From Saprospiraceae bacterium (GTDB taxonomy: Bacteria; Bacteroidota; Bacteroidia; Chitinophagales; Saprospiraceae): DNA of 64,000 bases. Numbering within the stretch: position 1 is the first letter of the stretch; each line of letters opens with the position of its first letter. The stretch is taken from assembly GCA_022844565.1 (NCBI GenBank), contig JALHLK010000014.1, forward strand, positions 1 to 64,000, given 5' to 3'. Positions 52,696 through 62,363 of the stretch are shown here, one piece after another. The notes beneath the pieces were generated by a model, which had not been told where the DNA came from, ran no database searches, and was given only the letters and a program-made list of their open reading frames with translations. The position numbers were made by a program, and so were the translations under genes.

Positions 52696-55146
52696 ATGAA
52701 AGTACTCAAATTTGGTGGAACATCAGTAGGCACACCACAAAGTATCCAGGCAATCATTGAAATTGTAACTAAAGCCAAAAATAAGGGTGAAAATCTGGTT
52801 TTAGTGCACTCTGCTTTCAGTAAAGTGACAGATCAGCTGATTGAAATGGCAGAGAATGCTGCCAATGGCAAAGACTACCTTACCCTATTTGATCTTTATG
52901 TCACAAGACATCGCGAAGCTACTAAAACTTTGGTCACCGACTCGACCTATGAAGAAGTGAACAAGATATTAGAAGAAAATCATAGTACCTTGCAAAATTT
53001 ACTACAAGGGGTAAAATTGGTCATGGAAGTTTCTTCGCGAACCATGGATTACGTGCTGAGCTTTGGTGAGCGCAACTCTAATTTGATTATAACTTATGCA
53101 TTAAATGCTCATGGTATCCCAGCTGAATATGTAGACGCTAGAAAAATCATTAAAACCAACAAAGATTTTGGAGCTGCGAAAGTCAATTTTGAAATTACTA
53201 ATGAAAAAATAGCTCAACATTTTAAGAACACCCAAGATAAAATCCAAGTTGTCACAGGTTTTATTGCGAGTGATATTGGTGGACTGACTACAACACTTGG
53301 ACGAGGCGGCTCGGATTACACAGCAGCAATTTTAGCAGCTGCATTAGGAGCAGATTGTTTGGAGATTTGGACGGATGTAGACGGAGTCTTAACCTCTGAT
53401 CCGCGGAAGGTAAAGAAAGCATATACCTTACCAACTTTAAGTTATGCAGAAGCCATGGAGATGTCGCATTTTGGTGCAAAAGTCATTTACCCACCTACCA
53501 TACAGCCCGCTTTTGCCAAAAACATTCCTATATATATCAAAAACACATTCAACCCCACCTTCGAAGGAACCTTAATTAGCAAAGACGCTATGCAAGACTT
53601 TCCATCGGTGATAAAAGGCATCACAGCATTGTCCAATACCGTGATGGTTAGTCTACAAGGTAGTGGTATGATCGGGGTATCTGGTGTTTCTGCCAGACTT
53701 TTCACAGCTTTGGGCCTTGCAAATGTGAGTATTGTCCTCATCACACAAGCGTCTTCAGAGCATTCAATATCTATATCTATCGCTGAGAAGGATGCTAAAA
53801 AAGCAGAAATAGCCGTAAATAAAGAATTTGAAAAAGAAATCATTGCAGGTATCATTAATCCGGCTATTATCCAAAGTGGTCTATCGATCATGGCAGTGGT
53901 GGGTGAAAAAATGAAAGCTAGTAGAGGAGTTGCGGGTAAACTATTCGAATCTCTTGGTAAGAATGGTATCAACATCGTAGCTATTGCACAAGGATCGTCA
54001 GAGTTGAATATCTCCTTTGTAATCGACTCAAAAGATGAGGCTAAAGCACTTAACGCCATTCATGATGCATTCTTATTGTCTGACAATAGACGGATAAATA
54101 TCTTCTTGGTGGGAGTCGGCCTGATCGGTAGTACGCTACTTAAACAAATACACGATCAACGAAAAGAACTCATTGACAATTTCAAATTAGAGCTTAACGT
54201 CGCTGGAATAGCCAATAGTAAAAAAATGTTATTTGACGAAGAAGGGATAGACTTGGTGGCTTGGAAAAACCATTTGGATGAATCAGGCATATCGTCAAAT
54301 CCAAATCAATTCTTACAGAAAATGATAGAAATAAACCTACCGAATTCTGTATTTATTGATTGTACGGCCAATAAAGAAATTCCCAATTTGTACGATGAAA
54401 TCTTGAAGGCAAATATCTCTATTGCCACACCTAATAAAGTGGCTACTTCATCTTCTTTTGCTAAGTATAAAGAGTTAAGAAAGCTAGCCACAGATAGAAA
54501 AATATACTTCAAGTACGAAACCAATGTTGGTGCAGGATTACCTGTCATCAGCACAATCCAAAACCTGGTAAACAGTGGTGATAAAATTTATAAAATTGAA
54601 GCGGTAGTCTCTGGATCACTGTCTTTTATCTTTAATAATTTTGATGGAACCAAGCCTTTTAGCGATTTGGTATTGGAAGCGAAAGATTTAGGTTTTACCG
54701 AGCCAGACCCACGAGAAGACTTAAGTGGAGCAGATGTAAGGAGGAAATTGATCATTCTCAGTCGTGAGTCAGGATTTGAGATAGAAGAAGAAGACGTAAC
54801 AGTTCACCCTATCTTGCCTGATGTCGTCATGAACGCAGCTGATGTATCTGACTTTTTTATCAAACTCAAAGAGAACGATCATTACTTTATGGGTCTGATC
54901 AATAAAGCAAAGGAAGAAGGTAAAGTACTGCGATTTGTAGGATTGATCGAAGGAGGTAAGGCGAGTGTTTCACTCCAGATGATTGGTCAAGACAGTGCCT
55001 TTTACGGATTAAGCAGTAGTGACAATATGTTTGTAATAACCACCAATCGATATTTAAAGCGACCATTAAAAGTAAGTGGTCCTGGTGCGGGTGCTGAAGT
55101 TACAGCAGCTGGGGTTTTTGCTGATGTGTTGACGATGTATTCATAG
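52696..55146 (+). CDS. thrA: Bifunctional aspartokinase / homoserine dehydrogenase
   Basis: The 816-residue fusion starts with aspartokinase (KFGGTSVGTPQSI; GGLTTTLGRGGSDYTAAILAAALGA). Two ACT regulatory domains follow (about 310-460). Homoserine dehydrogenase spans about 465-816 (RINIFLVGVGLIGSTLLKQI; ATPNKVATSSSFAKYKEL; YKIEAVVSGSLSFIFNNFDG; GFTEPDPREDLSGADVRRKLIILSRE). It phosphorylates aspartate and reduces aspartate semialdehyde, for threonine and methionine. It starts 25 bases after ileS. No thrB/thrC follow, unlike many Bacteroidota. Confidence 0.96.
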   Translation: MKVLKFGGTSVGTPQSIQAIIEIVTKAKNKGENLVLVHSAFSKVTDQLIEMAENAANGKDYLTLFDLYVTRHREATKTLVTDSTYEEVNKILEENHSTLQNLLQGVKLVMEVSSRTMDYVLSFGERNSNLIITYALNAHGIPAEYVDARKIIKTNKDFGAAKVNFEITNEKIAQHFKNTQDKIQVVTGFIASDIGGLTTTLGRGGSDYTAAILAAALGADCLEIWTDVDGVLTSDPRKVKKAYTLPTLSYAEAMEMSHFGAKVIYPPTIQPAFAKNIPIYIKNTFNPTFEGTLISKDAMQDFPSVIKGITALSNTVMVSLQGSGMIGVSGVSARLFTALGLANVSIVLITQASSEHSISISIAEKDAKKAEIAVNKEFEKEIIAGIINPAIIQSGLSIMAVVGEKMKASRGVAGKLFESLGKNGINIVAIAQGSSELNISFVIDSKDEAKALNAIHDAFLLSDNRRINIFLVGVGLIGSTLLKQIHDQRKELIDNFKLELNVAGIANSKKMLFDEEGIDLVAWKNHLDESGISSNPNQFLQKMIEINLPNSVFIDCTANKEIPNLYDEILKANISIATPNKVATSSSFAKYKELRKLATDRKIYFKYETNVGAGLPVISTIQNLVNSGDKIYKIEAVVSGSLSFIFNNFDGTKPFSDLVLEAKDLGFTEPDPREDLSGADVRRKLIILSRESGFEIEEEDVTVHPILPDVVMNAADVSDFFIKLKENDHYFMGLINKAKEEGKVLRFVGLIEGGKASVSLQMIGQDSAFYGLSSSDNMFVITTNRYLKRPLKVSGPGAGAEVTAAGVFADVLTMYS

Positions 55147-55307
55147 AAGGAATAGTAGATACCAAATTAGATTTTTAAATTATACAAATCAAATATAAAT
55201 TTCGAGAATCAATAAGTAGCTTCTAAATTTAAAGGTTTTAACGCAATATATTTAGTATTAGCTTTTGGATTTTGGGTTTAGAGGATATTCTCTTTTTACT
55301 TGGCCTT

Positions 55308-55487
55308 TAGAAATTTAGCGTTAAGAAATCTTGAAGTCAATCCGTTAAAAATTCTAAACTGTTTGAGCACTTTCTGCTTAATAAGTTGCTTTGAAGCAAA
55401 GATAACCTATAATATAGAGAGAAGCACAACGGTTAAAGCGAGTTTTTAGAATTTAGGATTGAAGGAAAGATTTTAGCTAAATTTCTA
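55308..55487. repeat. 180-bp imperfect palindromic intergenic element
   Basis: The outer arms TAGAAATTTAGC (55308 onward) and GCTAAATTTCTA (ending 55487) pair. Inner arm pieces AATCTT, TCAATCC, AAATTCTAAA and their complements pair with mismatches. TTGCTT-TG-AAGCAA (55386-55399) is a palindrome at the centre. The segments TTTGAGC and GCGAG flanking the middle (55369-55437) suggest a shorter ancestral hairpin opened by about 69 bases. There is no ORF. Confidence 0.6.
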
Positions 55488-55504
55488 ACAGCCTTGATTT
55501 TTTG

Positions 55505-55530
55505 GTTCTTTTGTATCAAGACAAAAGAAC
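55505..55530. terminator. Perfect 10-bp hairpin
   Basis: GTTCTTTTGT (55505-55514) and ACAAAAGAAC (55521-55530) are exact complements around ATCAAG. It adjoins the 180-bp palindromic element and is probably part of the same intergenic repeat unit. It could terminate thrA transcription, though it lies 360 bases downstream. Confidence 0.5.
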
Positions 55531-55645
55531 ATAAATGAATGCTGTATATTTGGCTTGATGACTTTTCAATAAGAAGGATTTAGTTTTACACAAATCAAAG
55601 ATTATTTCTTACTTTGGCCGCTCAATCTAATTTGATGATTCAAAA

Positions 55646-56512
55646 ATGGGCAAGCAAACATTAATCAAGATATTCATTACCTCTGTGACAAGCATAATGT
55701 TTGTCTTTTTAGATGGTTTTATAATGAAAAAACATGTTCCATTATTTGGAGTAATGACCAAATTCGAAAACATGGATGAGGTGAAGGCAGCGGGCGGGGA
55801 TTTCATCGGTATAAGTGTAGGAGATTGGCTAGACCCCAATTTGCCAGAAGAAGCTTTTTTAGAGCGCCTAGAAAAGTCCAAAACGGGTGTATTGCCCATC
55901 ATGCTGGCCAACGGTTTTATTAGACCCAAACATTTGAAAGCTACCGGTCCTGATATCAATCATGATGAATTAATGGTATATATTGAAGTAGTATTTCAGC
56001 GTGCTCAAAAGTCAGGAATAAAAATGATCAATTTTGGTAGTAGTGGGGCAAGAAACATACCTGATGGCTTTGATAAAGAGCTTGCTTTTAGGCAGTTTAC
56101 GGATTTATTAAAGCGTATTGGGCCATTAGCAGCAAAATACAATCTTACTGTAGGCGTAGAACAATTACGCAAACAAGAATGCAACTTTATCAACACAATA
56201 GCCGAAGTATCTCGTGTGGTAAGAGGTGCAAATCACCCAAACATTCTGGCAGTAGCTGATTTTTATCACATGGTTGTAGAAGGTGATACACCCAAAGACC
56301 TAGCCAAAGTGACGGATATTCTTATGCATGTCGAAATAGCCGAAGAGAAAGATAGAAGGATCCCTGGTACGACTGATCAAGACTTTAGACCCTTTTTCAA
56401 AGTACTGAAAAAAGCTAAATACAAAGGTGCAATTGGTATTGAAGCAAAATTTGAAATGTCAGAATTAGCCAAAGGTTTTGCCACTTTGCGCAGCCAATGG
56501 ATGAAGGCTTGA
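55646..56512 (+). CDS. Sugar phosphate isomerase/epimerase (AP-endonuclease-2-like TIM barrel)
   Basis: The 288-residue product has a TIM-barrel pattern: VKAAGGDFIGISVGDW, KMINFGSSGARNIPDGFDKELAFRQFTDLLKRIGPLAAKYNLTVGVEQL, ILAVADFYHMVVEGDTPKDL, ILMHVEIAE and AIGIEAKFE, with metal ligands at the glutamate and histidine positions. The substrate is not identifiable. The first ~26 residues are hydrophobic (LIKIFITSVTSIMFVFLDGF), so either the enzyme is exported or translation starts at the internal MKKHVPLFGVM (55724). Confidence 0.85.
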   Translation: MGKQTLIKIFITSVTSIMFVFLDGFIMKKHVPLFGVMTKFENMDEVKAAGGDFIGISVGDWLDPNLPEEAFLERLEKSKTGVLPIMLANGFIRPKHLKATGPDINHDELMVYIEVVFQRAQKSGIKMINFGSSGARNIPDGFDKELAFRQFTDLLKRIGPLAAKYNLTVGVEQLRKQECNFINTIAEVSRVVRGANHPNILAVADFYHMVVEGDTPKDLAKVTDILMHVEIAEEKDRRIPGTTDQDFRPFFKVLKKAKYKGAIGIEAKFEMSELAKGFATLRSQWMKA

Positions 56513-56625
56513 CATGTAATTGCCTTATTATATTTACTTCTTTTTTAGCAAAATGTTCTTCTTCTACATTATCGATGAACGAGCTTTCCTATAAAATAAG
56601 TAGTTTTGTTGTAAATAATATGTAA

Positions 56626-58818
56626 ATGAAAAATTTAATTGCTTTTATTATCTTGGTAGCTATATTTTCTTGTAAAAACCAAGACAACAAAAATCAAAAT
56701 ACTCAAAAAAGTGATCAAAGTACACTGTATGAAAAGACATTGCTTTTAGAAGCACCAGTAGCCAAAGTGATTGAATCAAAATTACAAAAGCATGGAGATA
56801 CTAGGATAGACAATTACTATTGGATGAAGCTCTCGGATGCACAAAAGGAAGCAAAGGAACAAGATCAACAAACTAAAGATGTCTTAGATTATTTGAAAGC
56901 TGAAAATGACTATCTCGACACCGTGATGAGTCATACCAAAGATTTTCAAGCATCATTGTATACTGAAATTGTAAGTAGAATAAAGCAAACGGATATGTCA
57001 GTACCCTACAAGGATAATGGGTATTTTTACATAACTAAATATGATGACGGAAAAGAGTATCCTATCATTTCGAGGAAGAAAGAAATTATTGAAGCTCCAG
57101 AAGAAATTTTAGTTGACGAAAATGAGCGAGCAGAAGGCCATAAGTATTATGCTAGCGGAGGTTATAATGTGAGTCCAAATAATAAAATTTTGGCTTTTGG
57201 TGAAGACGTGTTAAGTAGACGTAAATATACGATTCGGTTCAAAGACTTGGCGACAGGAGCATTTTTAAAGGACGAAATTCTCAATACAGAAGGTAGCGTC
57301 ACCTGGGCAAATGACAACCAAACAGTCTTTTACTCCATAAAAGATGAAGCTTTGCGTTCGTTTAAGATCATGAAACATGTCATAGGTACAGATCCAAAAA
57401 GCGACAAAGAAGTTTTTCATGAAAAAGATGAATCCTTTTCAACTTTCGTATATAAGACTAAATCAAATAAGTTTATTGTGATTGGATCTTATGCCACACT
57501 TTCACAAGAATTCCGATTTTTAGACGGTAGTAAGCCAGATGATAGCTTTGCCGTTTTTCAGGCTAGAGAAGCTGGTCTCGAGTACAGCATTGACCATTAT
57601 GAAGATAAATGGTTTATAAGAACCAATAAGGATGGGGCAAAAAATTTTAAAATAATGTCGACGTCCTTATCTAAAACCTCAAAAGAACATTGGAAAGATT
57701 TTGTTGAACATAGAGCGGATGTACTTATAGAAGGCTTTGAAATATTCAAGAAGTATTTTGTTCTTTCTGAAAGAGTAAAAGGCATAGTCCAAATAAAAAT
57801 CATGCCATGGGAGGGACAACCGCATACGATAGATTTTGGTCAGGATGCCTACACCGTATATACAATGAATAATAATGATTTTGATACTGATCTTTTGAGA
57901 TTAGGATTTACATCTATGACTACACCAAGTACAACGTATGATTATCACATGTCAGATAAGAAACTCACTCTTTTAAAGCAACAAGAGGTAATTGGAGGTT
58001 TTAAGGAGGGTGATTATGCGTCAGAAAGATTGTTTGCAAAAGCAAAGGATGGAAAGGAGATTCCAATATCATTGGTGTATAAGAAAGGGTTCAAGAAAAA
58101 TGGTCAGGCACCACTGCTACTCTATGCTTATGGTTCCTATGGTTATAGCTCGGACCCCAACTTTAGTTCGGATCGATTGAGTTTATTGGATAGAGGCTTT
58201 ACTTTTGCCATAGCACACATCCGAGGAGGACAAGAGATGGGGCGAGACTGGTATGAGGATGGAAAATTTTTAAAAAAGAAAAATAGTTTTACAGATTATA
58301 TTGCTTGTGCAGAATTCTTGATCGAAAATAAATATACTATTAAGGATAAACTATTTGCTCAAGGGGGGAGCGCGGGTGGATTACTGATGGGTGCGGTTGC
58401 CAACATGGCCCCACAACTTTTCAAAGGTATGATTGCACAAGTGCCCTTTATGGATGTAATTACGACAATGCTAGATGAAAGTATACCCCTGACCACAGGT
58501 GAGTTTCAAGAGTGGGGTAATCCAAAAGATAAAAAGTTTTATGATTACATGAAATCTTACTCTCCTTATGACAACATTGAAAAAAAGGATTATCCAGCCA
58601 TGCTTGTCACCACAGGTTTTTGGGATAGTCAGGTACAGTATTGGGAGCCAGCAAAGTATGTAGCAAAGTTAAGAACTATGAAAACAGATAAAAACCCGCT
58701 ACTTCTCTATTGTAATATGAATACAGGTCATGGTGGTGCATCTGGTAGATTCCAAATATACAAAGAAACAGCTCTTGAATATGCGTTTTTATTTGATCTG
58801 ATGAGTATTAAAAAATAG
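56626..58818 (+). CDS. Prolyl oligopeptidase family (S9A) peptidase, lipoprotein
   Basis: The 730-residue protein has lipobox IFSC (Cys16). A beta-propeller spans about 80-450. The alpha/beta-hydrolase domain carries Ser582 in QGGSAGGLLMGA, Asp667 in GFWDSQVQYWEP and His702 in NTGHGGASGRF. The overall sequence resembles oligopeptidase B, which cuts after basic residues, but the lipid anchor places it outside the cytoplasm. It is monocistronic. Confidence 0.95.
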   Translation: MKNLIAFIILVAIFSCKNQDNKNQNTQKSDQSTLYEKTLLLEAPVAKVIESKLQKHGDTRIDNYYWMKLSDAQKEAKEQDQQTKDVLDYLKAENDYLDTVMSHTKDFQASLYTEIVSRIKQTDMSVPYKDNGYFYITKYDDGKEYPIISRKKEIIEAPEEILVDENERAEGHKYYASGGYNVSPNNKILAFGEDVLSRRKYTIRFKDLATGAFLKDEILNTEGSVTWANDNQTVFYSIKDEALRSFKIMKHVIGTDPKSDKEVFHEKDESFSTFVYKTKSNKFIVIGSYATLSQEFRFLDGSKPDDSFAVFQAREAGLEYSIDHYEDKWFIRTNKDGAKNFKIMSTSLSKTSKEHWKDFVEHRADVLIEGFEIFKKYFVLSERVKGIVQIKIMPWEGQPHTIDFGQDAYTVYTMNNNDFDTDLLRLGFTSMTTPSTTYDYHMSDKKLTLLKQQEVIGGFKEGDYASERLFAKAKDGKEIPISLVYKKGFKKNGQAPLLLYAYGSYGYSSDPNFSSDRLSLLDRGFTFAIAHIRGGQEMGRDWYEDGKFLKKKNSFTDYIACAEFLIENKYTIKDKLFAQGGSAGGLLMGAVANMAPQLFKGMIAQVPFMDVITTMLDESIPLTTGEFQEWGNPKDKKFYDYMKSYSPYDNIEKKDYPAMLVTTGFWDSQVQYWEPAKYVAKLRTMKTDKNPLLLYCNMNTGHGGASGRFQIYKETALEYAFLFDLMSIKK

Positions 58819-58915
58819 AAGAAAGATTCTCATCACGGTTTTACGATTTACGATCAAGTAGGTCTGCCGAAAACTGTTGAGGTGTTTTTATAGGCGAATA
58901 AAAAATAGTCTACCA

Positions 58916-59752
58916 TCACAACATATTGAGGCTACTCTTTAAGGCCGTCTCTGTTAGCAATAAAAACTTCCTCCTGTTTGGTATTCTCACTCTTGATGTT
59001 AGAATAGTACTTGCTGGATTGCGTTGTATTTTTTCAAATAAGCTGAGGTAGTATTTGTAAGCAGACATTACTCCGAACCTTACTCCTTTTGGCAGTTTTA
59101 CAATACCTGTATATGCTAGATCAAACTCTGCTTTGATATCAGCTTCTATATTTTTTTTATCTTCTTCCGTAAATTCAGTCATATCTACACCAGGAAAATA
59201 GATTCTACCGCGGTCCACATAATCACTTTTGATATCTCTTAAGAAATTAACTTTTTGAAAGGCACTACCAAGGGCACAAGCGGGGGTTACAAGCTCATTG
59301 TACAATGTTTTATTATCGCCTAAAAACACATGCAAGCACATCAATCCTACCACCTCAGCAGATCCATAAATATATTGTTTATAGGATGAAGCGTCATAAT
59401 TCTCTTTATGCAAATCCATCTCCATACTGTCCAAAAAAGCATCAATCAAATGGTGATCAATCTTATATTCATTAACTACAATTTGGAATGCTTGAAGAAC
59501 AGGATTGAATGAAACTTTGTGCTCAATGGCTTCAAAAGTATCTTTACGAAATTTGTCTAACAAGTAGGATGCATGTTCTCCCATATACGTATCAACAATT
59601 TCGTCTGCAAATCTTACAAAGCCGTATATGTCATATATGGGTCGTCTGTATTTTTGATCGAAGACTTTTATACCTAAAGAAAACGATGTACTGTAGCTTT
59701 TAGTGATCAATTCACTGCACTCATGGCTTACTTTATTAAATAGTTCATTCAT
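58916..59752 (-). CDS. Phytoene/squalene synthase family protein
   Basis: From ATG 59752 the product has 278 residues. Two aspartate-rich motifs that bind the diphosphates of two prenyl substrates are intact: Asp50-EIV-Asp54 (FVRFADEIVDTY) and the Asp173/177/180 cluster (LRDIKSDYVDRGRIYFP). It joins two GGPP (phytoene) or FPP (squalene) molecules head to head. No carotenoid gene (crtI, crtZ) adjoins it, so the product is undecided. The longer frame to 59800 lacks a reason to be used. Confidence 0.9.
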   Translation of the reverse strand: MNELFNKVSHECSELITKSYSTSFSLGIKVFDQKYRRPIYDIYGFVRFADEIVDTYMGEHASYLLDKFRKDTFEAIEHKVSFNPVLQAFQIVVNEYKIDHHLIDAFLDSMEMDLHKENYDASSYKQYIYGSAEVVGLMCLHVFLGDNKTLYNELVTPACALGSAFQKVNFLRDIKSDYVDRGRIYFPGVDMTEFTEEDKKNIEADIKAEFDLAYTGIVKLPKGVRFGVMSAYKYYLSLFEKIQRNPASTILTSRVRIPNRRKFLLLTETALKSSLNML

Positions 59753-59959
59753 TGTAGTCTCTTTAAGTAAATGATAATTTTTGTAATAACGCTTTACCAA
59801 TAATATTGTTTATCTATTCTATTAAATTTCTTAAACAACATAAAGGCAGTCTATTCCAAAATCTAAAATTAATAAATATTTTTAAAATGAAAGATATAAT
59901 ATTTGATTTACCAACTAAGGTTAATAGTTTTTGGCAATTAGGCTAGGGAAATTAAGGAT

Positions 59960-61051
59960 TTAGATACAACTTTTTAATTTTGTGTATATTATTTCTCCTG
60001 TTTTAGACCAAGAAAATTGTTTTAACCGTTGGTTTCCATTCTCAATAAGCTCAGTTGAAAAATCTTTATTTGAACTAATTATTGAAAAGGCAGAGGCTAT
60101 TTCATCAATAGAAAGTGGATCTACCAACAGTACAGCGTCGCTTCCTACCTCAGGCATAGATGAAGTATTTGATGTGATCACAGGCACTTTGGCAGCAAAG
60201 CCTTCTAATATGGGAATGCCAAAACCTTCACTCAAGGACACATACACAAGCCCTATACTTTTTGAAATAAACCTTTGTTTTGTGGCGTCGTCTGCATCAT
60301 TTATGTGATGGATATTGGGTTGGGTTAATAATTCTTGAACATTACCAGTACCCCATGCATTACGACCTAAAAGTAAAAAAGCATACTTCTTACCATTTTC
60401 ATCATTAAACTGAAGAAAGGCTTGTAACATCCTTTCGATATTTTTACGTGGATGGATAGACCCAACGTATATGAAATAAGGCTTCTCAATATCTTTCACT
60501 TGATCAAAAGTAAGGGCATTATCTAATATGGATGGAAGGGCATTTGGAGCGACAAAAATGGATTCTACAGATGGTAAATATTCTTTGATATCATTTTTTA
60601 CAAATTCTGTTACGGTACCAAGGCTTTGAGCTCTTTTAAGATACTTTGGTATAAAGGTCTGATAATATTTTAAATAAAATTTACTCAAACCCTCTGGAAA
60701 ATGTCTAAAAGCTAGGTCATGACATATTAATAATGTGGGAACTTTACTACTAAGGCTTAAAAAATTATCTGCACTATAGAAGACCGATATTTTGTGCTTT
60801 TTTAAATGAATAGGTAGTAAAATTTCATACCAAAATAAGATTAATAGTGGATGCCTCGTAGGACAATAGACCAATTGACCACTCATGTTGGAATGAATCA
60901 AATATTTACTTTCAATCTTTCGATCAAAAAATAACACAAACTCATCTTGAGGATTAGCCTTTGCCATCGCACTTACTGTCTCAAAAGTATATCTACCCAA
61001 TCCTTCTAAAGGACCATCTAGCAGCAACCTTGCATTAACCCCGATTTTCAT
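59960..61051 (-). CDS. Glycosyltransferase family 4 (GT-B fold)
   Basis: The 363-residue protein has KIGVNARLLLDGPLEGLGRYTFETVSAM, YSADNFLSLSSKVPTLLICHDLAFRHFP, the nucleotide-sugar region YFIYVGSIHPRKNIERMLQAF, and the E-x7-E motif in SLSEGFGIPILEGFAAKVPVITSNTSSMPEVGSDAVLLVDP. It transfers a sugar to a lipid or glycan acceptor; donor and acceptor are unknown. It follows the 61068 lipoprotein gene by 16 bases. Confidence 0.93.
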   Translation of the reverse strand: MKIGVNARLLLDGPLEGLGRYTFETVSAMAKANPQDEFVLFFDRKIESKYLIHSNMSGQLVYCPTRHPLLILFWYEILLPIHLKKHKISVFYSADNFLSLSSKVPTLLICHDLAFRHFPEGLSKFYLKYYQTFIPKYLKRAQSLGTVTEFVKNDIKEYLPSVESIFVAPNALPSILDNALTFDQVKDIEKPYFIYVGSIHPRKNIERMLQAFLQFNDENGKKYAFLLLGRNAWGTGNVQELLTQPNIHHINDADDATKQRFISKSIGLVYVSLSEGFGIPILEGFAAKVPVITSNTSSMPEVGSDAVLLVDPLSIDEIASAFSIISSNKDFSTELIENGNQRLKQFSWSKTGEIIYTKLKSCI

Positions 61052-61067
61052 ATGTCCTTCAGACTTC

Positions 61068-61694
61068 CTAATCCTTCCAACCCCAAGGCTTAGAAGGCTT
61101 CTCTGCCAATGGCTTTGTCAAATCAAACTCAACACTAAAAAGTCTATCTGTATTCACCCTCCTCAGATTATAGGTAAAAATAGAGTCTGGTACGATATCA
61201 ATCCACCATATATTGCCTATCGCATGAGGTAATAATCCTGCTGTCTCTTGATCTGCAGGAAATAACTGTCTATTTGCAGACCCTCCATTGGAAGTATGCC
61301 CACCGTACATCGTCACAGAATCTGGTGCCCCATCCATATGTCGATGGTCATGTTTGAGTTGTATACCGCTAGTAGTTTTGGTAATGACCCAAGTCCTAGA
61401 GCTATCTGCCCCCACAAAAAAGGGAATTCTTATCACATCATCGATACAACTTCGCACATGCATAAAAAGTGCCTTCCCATTAAAAGCCGTGTCATTAGGC
61501 GAGCCATTGACAATCTTTCCTGCATAAGCATTATCACAAAGCTTTGCAAGATTTTTACAAAAATCCGCTTGAGTTGACGGCAATTCAGGCACCACTTCAG
61601 TAGCTGCCTGAGTCATTTTTTCACTTTGATCAACTTTACATGCTGTGAAAAATGTGAAAAAACTGAATGAAAGGAATAAAATATACTTATTCAT
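61068..61694 (-). CDS. Lipoprotein of unknown function
   Basis: The 208-residue protein has lipobox FTAC (Cys19). The mature part contains DFCKNLAKLCDNAYAGKIVNGSPNDTAFNGKALFMHVRSC, WVITKTTSGIQLKHDHRHMDGAPDSVTMYGGHTSNGGSANRQLFPADQET and a C-terminal tryptophan-rich end (KPWGWKD). The histidine/aspartate cluster HDHRHMDG could bind metal. It is probably conserved in Bacteroidota, but I cannot assign a family. It precedes the glycosyltransferase gene. Confidence 0.78.
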   Translation of the reverse strand: MNKYILFLSFSFFTFFTACKVDQSEKMTQAATEVVPELPSTQADFCKNLAKLCDNAYAGKIVNGSPNDTAFNGKALFMHVRSCIDDVIRIPFFVGADSSRTWVITKTTSGIQLKHDHRHMDGAPDSVTMYGGHTSNGGSANRQLFPADQETAGLLPHAIGNIWWIDIVPDSIFTYNLRRVNTDRLFSVEFDLTKPLAEKPSKPWGWKD

Positions 61695-61914
61695 TTTGAT
61701 TTTAACGTTTTGACAAAAGTAATCTTTCTTTTGGGATTAGAAGTAAAACGATAGGTTAAAACACATTAAAATCAAGCTAGCATTTTATATGATTTGTATT
61801 TTCACGCTGCTTAATGTACTTTTGTTTGCAAGATTAAAATGAAACAGTATAAAAATTATGTTTAAAGCCAATTAATATGAAGATTACTTTTCTCTCAACT
61901 TCATCGCTCAGATT

Positions 61915-62292
61915 ATGATTAAAAAATTAATATTTGAACACCTCGCCATCCCTATCAAAGATCTACCGCTGAGTTTAAAATTTTATCGAGATATACTGGG
62001 CTTACCCACATTAGAAAGACCAAAATTTGACTTTGACGGTGCTTGGCTAGGCTTAGGTGATGGATTACAGCTACATCTAATGGTACAAGATGATTTTGAA
62101 GTAGTCAGTGGCACTAAGTTAACTCATTTTGCATTTACTATAGAGGCTGTGGAACATATCCAAGACCTATGCGAGACCCACAATATTGAATATATTCCAA
62201 TTAAAACCCGCTCTGATGGTGTTCGTCAAATTTTTATAAAAGATCCAAATGGATGGTTTGTTGAGTTTAATTCTAGTGTTCCGTTCAGATAA
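61915..62292 (+). CDS. VOC family protein (glyoxalase fold)
   Basis: The 125-residue product has FEHLAIPIKDLPLSLKFYRDILGLPTLERPKFDFDGAWLGLGDGLQLHLM and THFAFTIEAVEHIQDL, ending RQIFIKDPNGWFVEFNSS. Metal-ligand positions His (FEHLAI), His (LQLHLM), His (LTHFAF) and Glu (WFVEFN) are present, as in active glyoxalase I or FosA-like enzymes. The substrate is unknown. A hairpin overlaps its stop. Confidence 0.9.
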   Translation: MIKKLIFEHLAIPIKDLPLSLKFYRDILGLPTLERPKFDFDGAWLGLGDGLQLHLMVQDDFEVVSGTKLTHFAFTIEAVEHIQDLCETHNIEYIPIKTRSDGVRQIFIKDPNGWFVEFNSSVPFR

Positions 62293-62311
62293 AAAACTTA
62301 TCTAGACGAAC
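62278..62311. terminator. Hairpin overlapping the VOC stop codon
   Basis: GTTCCGTTCAGATAA (62278-62292) pairs with TTATCTAGACGAAC (62298-62311) around AAAAC. The left arm lies in the coding end and resembles the repeat end at 1549-1570. It can terminate the VOC transcript. Confidence 0.55.
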
Positions 62312-62363
62312 CATTAGATTCTAGACTATCTCAACATTCAGTAACTTCTCATTTGATAATTGC

